Part shown: one piece after another, positions 11,119 through 22,430 of the stretch
How the letters are laid out: each line of letters starts with the position of its first letter
Position numbering within the stretch: position 1 is the first letter of the stretch
Assembly: GCF_021347895.1 (NCBI RefSeq)
Contig: NC_067130.1
Span: forward strand, 27,549,817-27,613,816
Direction: 5' to 3'
Source: Acanthochromis polyacanthus
Lineage: Eukaryota; Chordata; Actinopteri; Pomacentridae
DNA: 64,000 bases
The notes under the pieces: generated by a model
What the model was told of the DNA's origin: nothing
Databases searched by the model: none
What the model saw: the letters and a program-made list of their open reading frames with translations, nothing else
Made by a program: the position numbers and the translations under genes

Positions 11119-13144
11119 TCGTTCAGATAAATCAGATGTTTATGTTGATTTGTTTGCTTAAATTTATTGTGTAGCATGATAACATATTCCTGTGTTAGTT
11201 TATGTATGTAAGGCCACAAGTTTATGACAATAACTGACCAGAAGAGTTTGTTCTTTGCTTTTTTGGTAGAATAAACCGAAACAAACTCCATATATCTGAA
11301 TCCTTCCTTCACTACTTGCAAAACTCAAAACAGGATCAGTTACATAAAAGACATCTGCAGTATCTTAAACATTCTTTGGACTGCACACTTCTTCTTAGAT
11401 ATTTTACCTGGAGTCTATTGGAGCCACACTCCCAGTTTGGGTAATCTCACTTTGGATTCCACCTTCCACATCACAGTTGTTCCTTAAACCTCTGGCACTT
11501 CTCTATCTTATCAGGACCTTTTTTTTAAAAATAAAAAACAGTATTGTCAGCTGGAATATGGCATAGTGAGTTACAGAGCAAAGTTATATCTACAATATTT
11601 TTAAAAAATACATGGGTACATTAGGCAAAGTTTTATCTCTAAAATGTACTTGTATGGTTATTTTGTTATCAGATACTTTAAAACTATGAGAGAAGTGCAG
11701 AAAGGTTATGCCATCATCATTGCAGCATTGGTCTATCAACAGATTTCCACAGTTATTGATATAAGTGAAGGTTTTCTGCAAGTTATGAATGTCTTATTTT
11801 TTAATAAGAGGCTACTCAGAAACTGTTATGTGTGCATTGGCCTGGAGTGCAATTTTTCTGATGAAATGTCTTGTAGCCCAAGAACTTACAGACTACATGA
11901 AGACAAAGCTAACCAAGGCATCTTCACCTTTCACTCAAAAGTTCCGGCCTGCTGTCCTTAAACAACATATCATTCTTGAGTCTCTCAATGCCATTTCTCT
12001 ATAGCTTTTATTATATTTGCTTTTTATTTGTAGCTTACCTCAATGCCTTCGCCGTAAACTCTATTATATTTCCCATTCTGCTCTCTGTAATCCTGCTTTA
12101 TTTGTTCCCTCGGCAGCTGCTTGCTTAAGTGGAGCATAAAGCTCTATACTTTCAGGATAAGATTCTTCCATTTAAGCTGTCTACAAAGTGAATTTCCTAT
12201 CATGGCAGTCACTGATGAGATTACTGTTGAACTGATGTGGATTTTTGAGGAAAATATAATGTTTTTGTTGAGCTATGAGACTCAGATTTCAAACCCACGC
12301 AAACTCGTGTCATTTTAAGCTATATAGCACCAAATAGATATACTGCTGCCTTTAAGAAACTGATGGGACCCCTGTGATCTCATAAATGACCTCCTTTATT
12401 GAATGCAACAAGTAGTTTTTCACTGTGTGAGCTCACAGTATGATGTATTATGAGGAACTTGCCTGTGTTAAGCAACAATCTCAGCAGTTAAAATGCGTTG
12501 CTTGTGACCGCATCAGCAAATAATCGATCACCTGTGGTAGACACAGACATTTAGATATGCAATTGCTTTGGGCAACTATCGATCTGATTTGGGGAGATGC
12601 AGAATGTTCCAATCAAATCACATCAACTGGTGAAAAAATATGGGTAATGATTGCTTCTCCGCTACGCTAATGATAGCAGCCCACGCAGGCTATCAATAGC
12701 ATCAGCCACCTTTCTCCAGGCAACGTGTCTTCTGTCAGTGGGAGTCGGAATCAGATAGCAGCAGGAAGAGAGTTCACACAGTTTGGGATTTCCTGATACA
12801 ATTACACGTCATTTATCTTTCAAGGACAAGCCATTAGGCTCCAGCATGATTCAAAGGCCTTCGGGCTCCTGCAGGTACAACATCTGAGTCCCAGTCATTT
12901 TTCTGCATTTGTGCTTCTACATCTATCATGGAAATAATGTTTGCATTGGAATTTGTTTGTTTGGATGTCTGTGAGCAAGATTATGCATAAAATACAGATA
13001 ATTAAAGTAAGAATCCACTAAATATGGTTGCAGTTTTCTTTAAGATTACAACAGGTTACTATAATATCTAAATTTAGAGTTTAAAAATGATCATAAAACT
13101 GTTGATCCTCTGGTGGTGCTTGAACATTCAGTAGATCCACCCTC
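11119..13144. other. intergenic, nothing recognised
   Basis: Both strands were scanned. The longest open frame (11644-11961) has no recognisable domain and overlaps another frame of similar length, as expected by chance in AT-rich DNA. Confidence 0.35.
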
Positions 13145-13508
13145 TAGATCCATCCATCCATTCTCTTTACACCGCTTTATCCTCACTAGGGTCACTGGAG
13201 CCTATCCCAGCTGACTCGGGCAAAGGCAGGGGACACCCTGGACAGGTCACCAGTCTGTCACAGGGCTACATATACAGACACACAGTCACACTCACATTCA
13301 CACCTACGGGCAATTTAGAGTTATCAATTAACCTCAGCATGTTTTTGGACTGTGGGCGGAAGCCGGAGTGCCCAGAGAAAACCCACGCATGCACAGGGAG
13401 AACATGCAAACTCCATGCAGAAAGATCCCAGGCCCACCCCAGGATTTGAACCGGGGATCTTCTTGCTGCAAGGCTAAAGTGCTAACCACTACTCCACTGT
13501 ACAGCTCC
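13145..13508. repeat. dispersed repeat, copy 3 of 3
   Basis: This is the longest and least decayed of the three copies. It starts with CCATCCATCCATTCTCTTTA and ends CTAACCACTACTCCACTGTA. Comparing it with copies 1 and 2 shows the shared orientation and similar boundaries. Confidence 0.8.
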
Positions 13509-13764
13509 ACCCTGTAGATTTTAAGATATATTATTAGATAATGTAAATTTTATCCTGATGATGGCAATGGCTGATGAAGTCAGTATAGGATTCATCCTCT
13601 GGGAACCATGAATGTCTGTGCAGTATCTATTAGCTGGTGAGGTGTTTCACGTGCTAGCAGCTATATTGAAAAGATCAAAGAAATAGCAAAGTCATCAGGA
13701 TTTAACCCATGAAGACAATGAGTTTTTCTACAAAAATTCATAGCAATCCATTCAATTGAAATCT

Positions 13765-14375
13765 TGTTATGGCCCCTCCCTCCTCTGTATTGCTCTCCTG
13801 GCCAGCTGGCTAAAAGCCTGGCTGATTAGGTGCGGCTGCCAAGGAGCACAGCTGCACACAATCTGCAATCAGCAGCGTATAAAGCCTGCCTCTCCCCACT
13901 ACTCAGTGCTGGGTCATTACCTTCGGTTCATCTACCTGGAATACGCCTGCCTGGTTTGCTCTGTCTCCCCTCTCGCTCTGGGATTCCCTGTGTGCTCCGG
14001 TTTCCCCTCCAACCCTGGATCTCCCTGCCTGCTCTGTCCTGCCTGGTCCCCAGCTCTGGAACTCTCCCTGTCAGCTTTGCCCCTGGACTCTCTCCCACCC
14101 CGCGGTCCCTATCACAACCCCACCACCGATCCCTGTCAGCTCTCTCCCTGCCTCGGCTCCCGCTCCCTGGACTGTAAGACGCGAGTAATCCCCTTTTGGT
14201 GTTTAGTTAAGCTGTATCGTGGCCATTTTAGTTATTGCTCCTGTTTAGTTTAGAGCCCCATTCTGTTTATTTCTGTGCCTCCCATATGGAGTATTTTGAG
14301 TTGAGTTTGTTTATTAAATCATTTAAGAATCTGCCTGCCTCTGAGTGCCTGCTTTTGGGTTCACAAACCCCACGT
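13765..14375 (+). mobile_element. solo-LTR-like retrotransposon remnant
   Basis: This GC-rich block contrasts with AT-rich flanks and is laid out like an LTR. A TATA box (GTATAAAGCC, TATAAA at 13878-13883) is followed by a long C/T-rich leader, and an ATTAAA polyadenylation signal (14313-14318) is followed by a short R/U5-like tail ending near GGGTTCACA. No gag or pol sequence adjoins it. The 165- and 115-codon overlapping open frames here are by-products of the proline/serine/leucine-rich composition. Exact termini and a target duplication were not resolved. Confidence 0.5.
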
Positions 14376-14582
14376 GTCCTAATAAATCTAAATAAAATAA
14401 TTTTTTTAAGTGTTTTTTTTGTTGTTGTTTTGTCTGCCCTGTGGTGTTGCTTGACTGCCAGATTCTTTACAAGTCAAATCAAGAGATTTTTGTGTCTGAT
14501 AATTAAACCGGTGATGGCTGCTGAGGTATTTCACTGAAAATGTCACCTCCTGGTTGTTCAAGAGAGAAAGTCAGATGATTAG

Positions 14583-15300
14583 TGGGCTGAATCCCAAACC
14601 GCCCCCTACACACTATCCCTACACACTGCCCCTCCGTTTGCGCGTTCCCGCGGATTGTCCTCCATATTAAGGGCCGTCCCAAATGGCGTAGTGCGGAGGG
14701 GGAGTGGACTGTTCAGCCCTTAAATAGCGAGTCTGCATCGATGCTCACTCTCGACAACTTTTTCAGGAAGTGCAACGTCGAAATGGAGGAGGAAACAACA
14801 TATCGATGTAAGTTCCACATGCGTCCATTATTTCTCCCACGCCTTTTTCACACTGACAGAACATCACAAAAAGAGTGGTGAAAAAGATAAAACAAAAGAA
14901 ACAAATCTTCTCTGCTGACGTTTGATTTAATTGTGCACCTCCTGACACCTTAAAATTTGAACACAACTGACAGAATTCATTTATTCATTCATTCATTTGT
15001 TGGATTTGAAATGCCAGATAATAGGATTGGAAAACATGTGGGATGACTTCAAATTATTTGAAGCAGAATGTAGCCCCTACATCATTGCCTGCAACCTGTG
15101 CCACAGTGCTACAGCCATGCACAGTAGACGTCTTTGTGTTACCATGGCGATGACGTTTTCCGGTGAGGCGACAGGGCGTCCCATTCCTGACGATCGTATT
15201 TATACCCTCCCCCTTCAATTAAAGTGCCCTCCACAGCTGCGAGTGTGACTTCTTTTGGAGTGACACTCGGTAGTGTAGGGGGCGGTTTGGGATTCAGCCT
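14583..15300. mobile_element. DNA transposon with GGCTGAATCCCAAACCGCC ends
   Basis: The termini GGGCTGAATCCCAAACCGCC and its mirror GGCGGTTTGGGATTCAGCC at 15281-15299 are nearly perfect, and inverted identity continues through a CCCTACAC segment. The element is about 715 bp with no intact transposase, so it is non-autonomous. A TAG occurs at 14580-14582 and at 15301-15303, consistent with a 3-bp target duplication offset by one base. It abuts the next element directly. Confidence 0.7.
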
Positions 15301-15646
15301 TAGGGGCCGTTTACACGAGGACGCTTACAGGTGAAAACGGCAAAATATTTCAACAAAACACCCTACCGTTTATACGAGGACGGCGTTTTGGGGGCTTGAA
15401 AACGCAAAAATTTGAAACCGGCCTCCAGAGTGGAAAAGTAGAAAACGCTCCGCCGTTACGTTTCCGTCTAAACCGCAAAACGCAAAACTTTGCCGAGATC
15501 TGACCACGTCGCGTACGCGATTACGTCACATACGTGCTTTGGTTTGCCGGCCGGTACAAGGACGTAAACAAAGATGTGTGATTATTTCCATCCTTCCTAC
15601 CTTCAAGCAACTCTGGCAGCTCTATGTACACTACAGGAGTCGTACC

Positions 15647-16736
15647 TTTCCATAAACAGATGCTTCTTTCATGGTCCCTAATATATAAACACAACTTCTC
15701 TCCGAATAGATATTACATATGGAATAACAAAGACATAACATATAGAAACAAATCTTTATTTTACCCTGTCTGGTTTTCTCATAATATACTACTGGTTCAC
15801 CAGCTGTTTGACTCCAACGGTTTATTACTCACATATGAAGATTTTATTTCAAAACACACCATTTCAATCTCTGCTGAGGAATTTAACATAATTATTAATG
15901 CAATTCCTGCTGGTGTTTCTTTATTATTTAGAGGCTCAGTGAACCAGATACCAGCTCCCTTGCCTCTAGATCCATCTAAGAGCGAAGTAGGCAGGATTTG
16001 TTTCTCAACAACACGTAACAGCAATAGTTTCATACGCACTTTGTTTCAAAGGGACATAGTGTCTCTTCCTTATGTAATGTTTTATTGGAATAAGCTATTA
16101 CCTAATCTTGATTGGAAAAAAATTTGGATCTTACCAACTAAATATTTGATTAACAACAAAATAAAAGAAGTGTCTTTTAAATTAATTCATAAAATTTATC
16201 CTTCTAAAATATTTCTTTTACAGCATTTTGGAAAACATATTGATACTAACTGCTCTTTCTGTTCAAAATGCTCTGAAGATAATTTTCATTTATTTTGGTC
16301 TTGCCCTGTTTCAAATGATTTCTGGAAAGATGTTTGTCATTTTATTTCTACGTCTATTGACAACAGTTTTACTCTTTGTTTTGAAAATATACTGTTTGGT
16401 TACACTTCTTTTACTCCTTCCAAAAGCAGACAGTATTATATAATTAACCTCATCATTTTACTAGCTAAATTTCATATTCATAAATGCAGATATATAAATA
16501 AAAACCCTTGTTTTTTTTCTCTTCCAAAACGAAACCAAACAGTATATCTACACTATTATGAACTCCACTAACACTAAAGCCATTAAAACTGTGCATTTGT
16601 GTAATGTATTTAATGTTTTTCTGTAATCTGTTTCTTATTTGTGACCCCCTGGCAATACTTTTCTTTATTTGTTTTTTTGTCTCTGTGTTGAACTGCTTTG
16701 TTCTATTCACTGTTCAATAAAAAAAAATTAAAAAAA
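15647..16736 (+). mobile_element. 5'-truncated LINE-1-like insertion with ORF2 C-terminus
   Basis: An open frame running to 16571 encodes about 300 residues of a LINE-1-type ORF2 C-terminal region. It includes a CSFCSKCSEDNFHLFWSCP segment, which is the Cys-His zinc-knuckle-like motif found after reverse transcriptase in fish L1 elements. An A-rich tail (about 16717-16736) ends the element. A 17-bp target-site duplication, ACTACAGGAGTCGTACC, lies at 15630-15646 and again at 16737-16753 with no mismatch. The intact frame and perfect duplication indicate a recent insertion. The first few codons of the open frame (from 15624) are host sequence. Truncation removed endonuclease and polymerase, so the copy is dead. 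Confidence 0.88.
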
Positions 16737-16780
16737 ACTACAGGAGTCGTACCAACAAACGTATAGAATCTGTACAGATT

Positions 16781-17230
16781 TTTTTTTATTATTTAGAACA
16801 GTATACACAAACAAACAAGGCACATATGATCATCATCATTAACGAACTTCCATCACAGATCGAGCAATCAGAGTAATTCCAAATAGAAAAGGAAAGGAGG
16901 GAGAGAGAAGGAAGAAGAAAAAGAGAAAGAGATAGATAAAAAATAAATTTGTGAAGGGACTTTTAAATTAAATCAAATTTATCTAATAAAGAAAACAAGT
17001 GAAGGGCTTTCCTATTTTCAATTAATTTTAAAGATTTACAAAAAAGTAAGAACTCATTCTTCCAGTGAGTAAAACAGGGTCTAGATTTAAAGTACCTGCA
17101 TTTGTGAATAAAGAATTTTCCTAAAAGCAATAAAACATTCAGCATAAATTCTAGATTCTTGTCATCTTTAAACACACCAAACATAACAGAATCTTCTGTC
17201 AGGGGGAAAATAATGTTTTTTTGAGAGTAA
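16781..17230 (-). mobile_element. second, older 5'-truncated LINE-1-like insertion
   Basis: On the minus strand, 17250-16963 encodes a fragment with LLLGKFFIHKCRYFKSRPCF, homologous to the LLAKFHIHKCRYINKNPCF end of the neighbouring plus-strand copy. Its tail is the T-run beginning at 16781. Near-identical 16-bp flanks (AGAATCTGTACAGATT at 16765-16780 and AGAATCTCTACAGATT at 17231-17246) are its target duplication, with one mismatch. It is inserted head-to-head within 30 bp of the first LINE-1 and both lie in the Harbinger-like element. Confidence 0.8.
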
Positions 17231-18183
17231 AGAATCTCTACAGATTCCATTCATGAACATTTACCGCGGCGGAGATCCGAAAAGGGAGATAGTAAGCATG
17301 CACGTAGACATGGCAGAGTTTTATCACAGCGCCACCCAGCTGCCTGGCATGCATATCCAATCGAATTCCACACACTATAGAGTCACCGTATATACGCAGA
17401 TTTCCTTCAAAACCGCTCGTCTAAACGTGAAATGACAAGACGCCACTTTTGCGTTTTCTGTTAGGATGGTCCTCGTATAAACGGCTTCTTAGTCAGCAGA
17501 ATTTGGCCACTAGAGACAATGAGGTTCACTACAAAATGCCATGATATTCAAGTCAATAATTTGTGTTTTGGCCAGTCTGTCCCAAATTGGGTAAACAAAC
17601 AACAAAAAAAACATAAATTACAGGTTATGTCTACCCACTGTGCCCGGCCTATCTCAGCAATACTTACTAGCTTGGTGCTAGAACCCAATCTGTAAGAGGC
17701 AATGATATTCTCTAAAGATTGCTTAGTGTTCTTGAGTGTCTGATATGAGGCCAAATGCAAATGTGTCGCGTTTTCATGTTATGAATAAGACTGCGACTGC
17801 GTCAACATCTGGTCTGCTTTCAGTTTCTGTATGGGTCTGTGCACATGAACATGAAAAGCATTTACTGGCCTTAATGAGGAAAACAGGACTCGCTGTAGAG
17901 ACCTAATCCATTTTTTGAGCATTTTAACATGAGGACTATAGCAAAAGCGTCAAATTCATTTCAGTTCAGGGGCCGCATTCGGCCAATTTGATCTCAAGTG
18001 CGCCAGACCAGTAAAATGTGAGCATAATAGCCACCAAATTTTTCCCGTCTTTTTAGTGGAAAAAAAGCACAATTCTGGAAATGTTCTCATTTAATGAACT
18101 ATTTTTTTTACAAAACATTATGAACAACTTGAAATTTCTTAAGAAAAATAAGTGAAATTTCAATACTTACACCTGAATTTATT

Positions 18184-18406
18184 TGTTATTTATGTTTTTA
18201 TTTTTTTATTTATTACAACAGTGAACATTAAAGACATACAAACAGGGCACTTTTACAATATAGAGGATAGTGTTAAACAAAGTAGAGAACAAACAATAAT
18301 GAGTAATAACGATTATATATACAACAAAGACGAAAAAGGGAGAGAAGAAAGGTAAAAATAAATGGAAATGAAAGCAGAAAAAGCTGTTCTGTGTGTATGA
18401 AGGAGG

Positions 18407-18490
<84 letters not shown>

Positions 18491-18835
18491 ATGTGTGTGT
18501 GCGAGTGTGTTCGTGCATATTCCATATGTGATGTATAATATATATGCTGATAATGATAGTGATATAAATAAGGAGATCAATGAATAATAACAGTTATTTA
18601 CCTCATTACAATAATAATAGGAAACAAAACAATTGTCAAAGCAAGTGATTGAAACCGGACAATCCCCACACACAGAAACCACACGGGGGGCCAGGGCAGA
18701 GGGGCACGACCACCCCACCGCAAGGCCGTGCCCAAGCCCGAGCATCTTTTTTTTTTTTTCCCTTCTTCTATTTCCCCTTTATATTTGTTTATTTTTATTT
18801 TTATTTTTATTTATTTATTTATTTGAATAAATTAA
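18184..18835 (-). mobile_element. nested retroelement-like insertion with 10-bp flanking duplication
   Basis: The direct repeat TGAATTTATT is found at 18174-18183 and 18836-18845, bracketing sequence foreign to the hAT-like host element. The insert begins with T-rich sequence and an ACAGTGAACATTAAAGACAT stretch. This resembles the reversed 3' region of the nearby LINE-1 copies, including purine-rich AGGGAGAGAAGAAAGG text. It carries a long (GT)n tract at 18410-18476. LINE-1 origin is an inference. Confidence 0.45.
18410..18484. repeat. (GT)n microsatellite
   Basis: Roughly 33 uninterrupted GT units followed by GCGCGCGC and imperfect GT units. All six frames through this tract give artefactual Cys/Val or His/Thr open frames. 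Confidence 0.97.
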
Positions 18836-19070
18836 TGAATTTATTATTTACACATTACAACTTGCAGATCACAATGTGTCTACAAAGGCACAAAACATAC
18901 AGTCACAGGCATCTAGAGCTACTAAACAATACAGTATTTTCTTTTATGATCAAAGCAACTTATCAAGGTGAAGATTTTTTTTTAAATTTACAATGTGCAG
19001 TTGATGTCTATAGATTTTACACTTGCACGGGCCGGTTTTGGCCCACGCATCGTATGTTCGACACCCCTTG

Positions 19071-19630
19071 TTTATGGGGGCTGATTGACTTGGAGTCAGT
19101 CTCAAGTGGACATTTGCAGAAATGCACTATAGAAATGCTATTTCCTTGTCTGCTTCATTTTTCAAACCCAGAGGTTGCCACTTGCATGTCACTGAACTAC
19201 TCTAAGAATATCCGTAGTATATATATAGCTCAGTGTCAGTTCTAGAGTCAGGGTCATTTGGACATTATTTGTCTACTTTAGCATCCTTAAAAAAAACAAC
19301 TACACTATGACAGGAAGCCACTTTGGGCCTTCTACTGACAGACAGACCCCAGAGACCTGCTGAAATGTGAACTGTATAGTGTTTTAAATAAGACAGCTAT
19401 TGTGAGAACTCTGAATAGAAGTCTGCAAGTCGAGTTAAGAAAACAATAGGACAAAGCTTTACATCACTACTATAAGAATACTATATGCTGTAAAACAGCT
19501 TACACTATCATCAACATTCCTGTCTTTCTTTACTAAATCGAAAAGCCCTCCAGACTCCTGCAGATGTGGGAAATTTATGAACAAGATTAAATTCCAGAAG
19601 CAGGAAAAACATTTTTCTTAGAACTATAGG
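19071..19630. other. intergenic, nothing recognised
   Basis: No supported gene or repeat boundary. Confidence 0.3.
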
Positions 19631-20425
19631 TACACTACAAGTCAAAAGTGCGGACACCCCGTCTCATTTAATGTTTTTCATTATTTTCATGACTGTTTCC
19701 ACTAGATTGTCAATGAAGGCATCAAACTATAGATGAACACATATGGATGTGTGTGTAGTAAACAAAAACGTGTGAAATAAGTCAAAACATGTTTTATATT
19801 TTGGATTCTTCAAAATAGCCATCCTTTGCTTTGATTACTGTTTTGCACACTCTTGGAATTCTAACAATGAGTTTCATGAGGTAGTCAACTGAAATGGTTT
19901 TCACTTCACAAGTGTGCCTTGTCATGGTTAATTTGTGGAATTTCTTGGCTTTTTAATGGGGTTGGAACCATCAGTTGTGTTGTGCAGAAGTCAGGTTGGT
20001 ACACAGTTGACAGCCCTATTTAACAACTGGAAGAATGCATATTTTGGCAAGAACCAATCAGCTAAGTAAAGAGAAACGACAGTCCATCAATACTTTAAGT
20101 AATGAAGGTCAGTCAATCTGGAAAAATGCAAAAAGTTCAAATGTATCACTACGTGCAGTTGCAAAAACCATCTAGCGCTACAACTAAACTGGCATACAAG
20201 AGTTCTAGTAGCAGACACATTTCTACATCAATAGTTCAGAGGAGACTGACCAATCAGGCCTTTATGGTCAAATATCTGCTAGAAAAAATACTACTAAGGA
20301 AAAGCAACAAAAAGTAGAGATTTGTTTACTCAAAGAAACACAAGGAATGAACATTAGACCAGTGGAAATCTGTGCTTTGGTTTGATGAGTCCAAATTTGA
20401 GCTCTTTGGTTCCACCCACTGTGTC
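19631..20425 (+). pseudogene. decayed Tc1-like transposon with partial transposase
   Basis: The left terminus TACACTACAAGTCAAAAGTG, followed by CGGACACCCC, is the classic fish Tc1 inverted-repeat type. Downstream, fragments of the transposase are readable in shifting plus frames: an N-terminal helix-turn-helix part near 20100-20260 and, at about 20357-20412, DQWKSVLWFDESKFELFG, which contains the first catalytic aspartate. Frameshifts and stops interrupt it. Sequence after the first Asp is lost, the copy ends at a run of A (20435-20454), and no right terminus is found. Confidence 0.75.
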
Positions 20426-20455
20426 TGACTGTATTAAAAAAAAAAAAAAAAAAAA

Positions 20456-21639
20456 CGCCAGTCATGAAGATTTTTCATTATCAGCTAAACTTGTCCGTTT
20501 AATAAGATAGATACAAATTCAACGAACTAAAAGCCTTGAGGTGCACCGTGTGAATGCAGTCAACCATCTGTTTCAGTCTTCTGGCCATCAGAAAGTGCTG
20601 AGAAGTTGCTGTTTAAATTTAACACACTAATTGATGCCAAGGTGCGCCTGCTAGTGTGGAAAATCTAAAAATATAATGCTGCTTGCACCATCCAATTCTT
20701 TATATTCACAAGATGTTGGCTCCTGCTGCTGTTCCAGCAGTCACAAAGAAAAACTCCTTAGATGCACACGGAGGTTTGCCTGCTGTGGCAGAGCAGGCAG
20801 AACATTGTGTTCACCCCAGCAAGCCTGTAATGTATTGTACAGTTTCCTGCTGCTCTTTTTTTCCATCTTCTTACGCTGTGAAGTTTTGTCTTTTTTTTTT
20901 TTTAACAAGAAACATAAAAACTGTAGATAAAATAGGAATAATATTAAAAATATACTACTTTTCTGCAATGTTTCCTTTTTATGTTGTGTAATTTGGCCAG
21001 TATTTCCCAATTTTATGCTTCTATCATCTCTGTGCTACATTTGTGACCTTGGTAATTACGTTGGATCCACGCATGTCAGTGCTTTAATTTCCTCCTTTTG
21101 CAAGGCAGTCGTCTAGACATGCAGTCTGCCCCAAATCATGGGACAAAACAAACCTCTCAATAATGCTAAACAGTCTCCAGACTGACTATACCTGCATCTC
21201 TCTGAATTAGAACAAAAACTGAACCGTCATAAGGGCAGGATGTATTGCACAGCTGCTGTACTAGATTGCAGGTTTATACTTAAAGAGAAGCTAAATCAGC
21301 AGCTCAGTCCATATGTGCTGGTGGTGCATATATTGTATAGCATTCTGTGCAAGGCTGTGCAAAAAAGTTGAAATTGGTTATATTACTACTCACAATGACA
21401 TACATTGTATTTGCACCAGTGCATATGCCAGATGTTGCATTTTTAGCATGTTATGACCCTCGTGTAATTATCTTATATTTTTAGAACTATTTCAGTTATT
21501 TCCTCTTTTTTGGGGCTGAACTGTGATTAGATTTTTATTTTACTTTTCATGTTGCAGTCATTCAGTAACTATCAAATAACCATAAATCAAGTGTATATAT
21601 ATTCATGAGTCACAGATAAAGAAATGTTCCATCTGATAC
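20456..21639. other. intergenic, nothing recognised except an inverted-repeat arm
   Basis: No gene is supported. The 21218-21287 stretch is inverted near 26312-26385 (see findings). Open frames around 20676-21010 are low-complexity artefacts around T-runs. Confidence 0.3.
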
Positions 21640-22310
21640 GGTGGGAGGTTGGAGAACCCAAGCGCAGACACAACAGACAGGCAAACTGTTGTTAAAGGAA
21701 AGGGGTTTATTTTACCAGAATCAAAATCTCCAAGATAACTGAGAACAGGACTGAGAGCAAAACCAAACAATACAAACACTAAGAAACAAAACTGCTTGAT
21801 ACTACAGAACTACTGAGAGGTACTCACACTGGGGAACCATTACTTAAGGGGGCAGACAGGCTGGGGAAAGGCCAAACTGACAAAAGCACAACAGGGCCCA
21901 AGAGGGAGGGAATCCACAAGGGGAGAAAGAAGAAAGGTCCAAAAACTGACAAAGTCCAGAAGTAGTAGGGTTTGTTGGGGACAGCGTCTGTGACAACATG
22001 TGAGTCCATCAATGATCCAGCAGAGACTGAGGGGAAGAGCAGAGCTTATATAGCTGAGGAGGGAAGCAGGTGAGTGAAGTTGAGCTGATTGACTGCAGCT
22101 GGCGCCAAGAGCAGCAATCAGCCGACAGGATGCAGGCAGACAGAGGGCAAGCAACCGGGAGAGAGAGACAGGAGGGGAAGACGACAGACAGAGGGAGCCA
22201 GAGGAACAAGACAAGTAGGAAGGTGACATGGATGAGAGAAAATGGGGAAAAAGGACCAAAGGAGGGAGAAGGACAGGAGCTGGAGCCAGACCATAAAACC
22301 ATCATTTTCT
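21640..22310 (-). mobile_element. second solo-LTR-like remnant, reversed
   Basis: Read on the minus strand, the block has a TATATAAG-like box (about 22052-22045). About 340 bases on it has an AATAAA signal (21711-21706), then a short tail ending GCGCTTGGGTTCTCC. Composition is purine-rich on the plus strand, unlike its surroundings. The layout parallels 13765-14375 but the sequences differ. The C/T-rich minus strand explains the overlapping leucine/serine-rich open frames. No internal retroelement genes or matching partner LTR are in the window. Confidence 0.45.
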
Positions 22311-22334
22311 GTCAAAATTAGAAGTCTTAGGGAC

Positions 22335-22335
22335 A

Positions 22336-22430
<95 letters not shown>
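22335..22430. repeat. poly-A plus (TA)n tract at left flank of foldback element
   Basis: About 18 A residues followed by about 35 TA units, ending ATAATAT immediately before GGCATGCC. The same ATAATAT follows the right terminus at 25516-25522. Confidence 0.95.

Larger units (their letters stand above)
15303..17488. mobile_element. PIF/Harbinger-like non-autonomous element hosting two LINE-1s
   Basis: The left end GGGGCCGTTTACACGAGGAC is mirrored by GTCCTCGTATAAACGGCTTC at the right, and both are flanked by TTA (15300-15302 and 17489-17491). A 3-bp TTA target duplication is typical of the PIF/Harbinger superfamily. Without the nested LINE-1 copies the element would be about 0.6 kb. It is GC-richer than its neighbours, with several CG-containing motifs such as GGCGTTTTGGGGG and CACGTCGCGTACGCG. 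No transposase is present. Confidence 0.65.
17945..19070. mobile_element. hAT-like non-autonomous element, interrupted
   Basis: It opens with GCGTCAAATTCATTTCAGTT...GGGGCCGCATTCGGCC and closes with CGGGCCGGTTTTGGCCCACG...GTTCGACACCCC. This is the arrangement of a well-known teleost hAT-type repeat, with GTCAAA/TTCGAC-like ends and internal GGCC motifs. Internal text resumes after a nested insertion (18184-18835), with ACACATTACAACTTGCAG. I did not confirm an 8-bp target duplication. Confidence 0.55.

Noticed and set aside
13756..14253. 165-codon and 115-codon Pro/Leu/Ser-rich plus-strand frames
   Set aside because: They overlap each other in different frames and lie in a C/T-rich LTR-like leader with TATA and polyadenylation signals, so composition explains them.
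15624..16571. 315-codon frame as a possible host gene
   Set aside because: The residues match a LINE-1 ORF2 C-terminus and the block is bounded by a perfect target duplication and A-tail, so it is a retrotransposon fragment.
18206..18745. 179-codon minus-strand frame and its His/Thr-rich companions
   Set aside because: The frame runs through a (GT)n microsatellite inside nested transposons; there is no homology or start context.
21840..22336. Leucine/serine-rich minus-strand frames
   Set aside because: They overlap in all three minus frames within the reversed LTR-like block; composition artefact.
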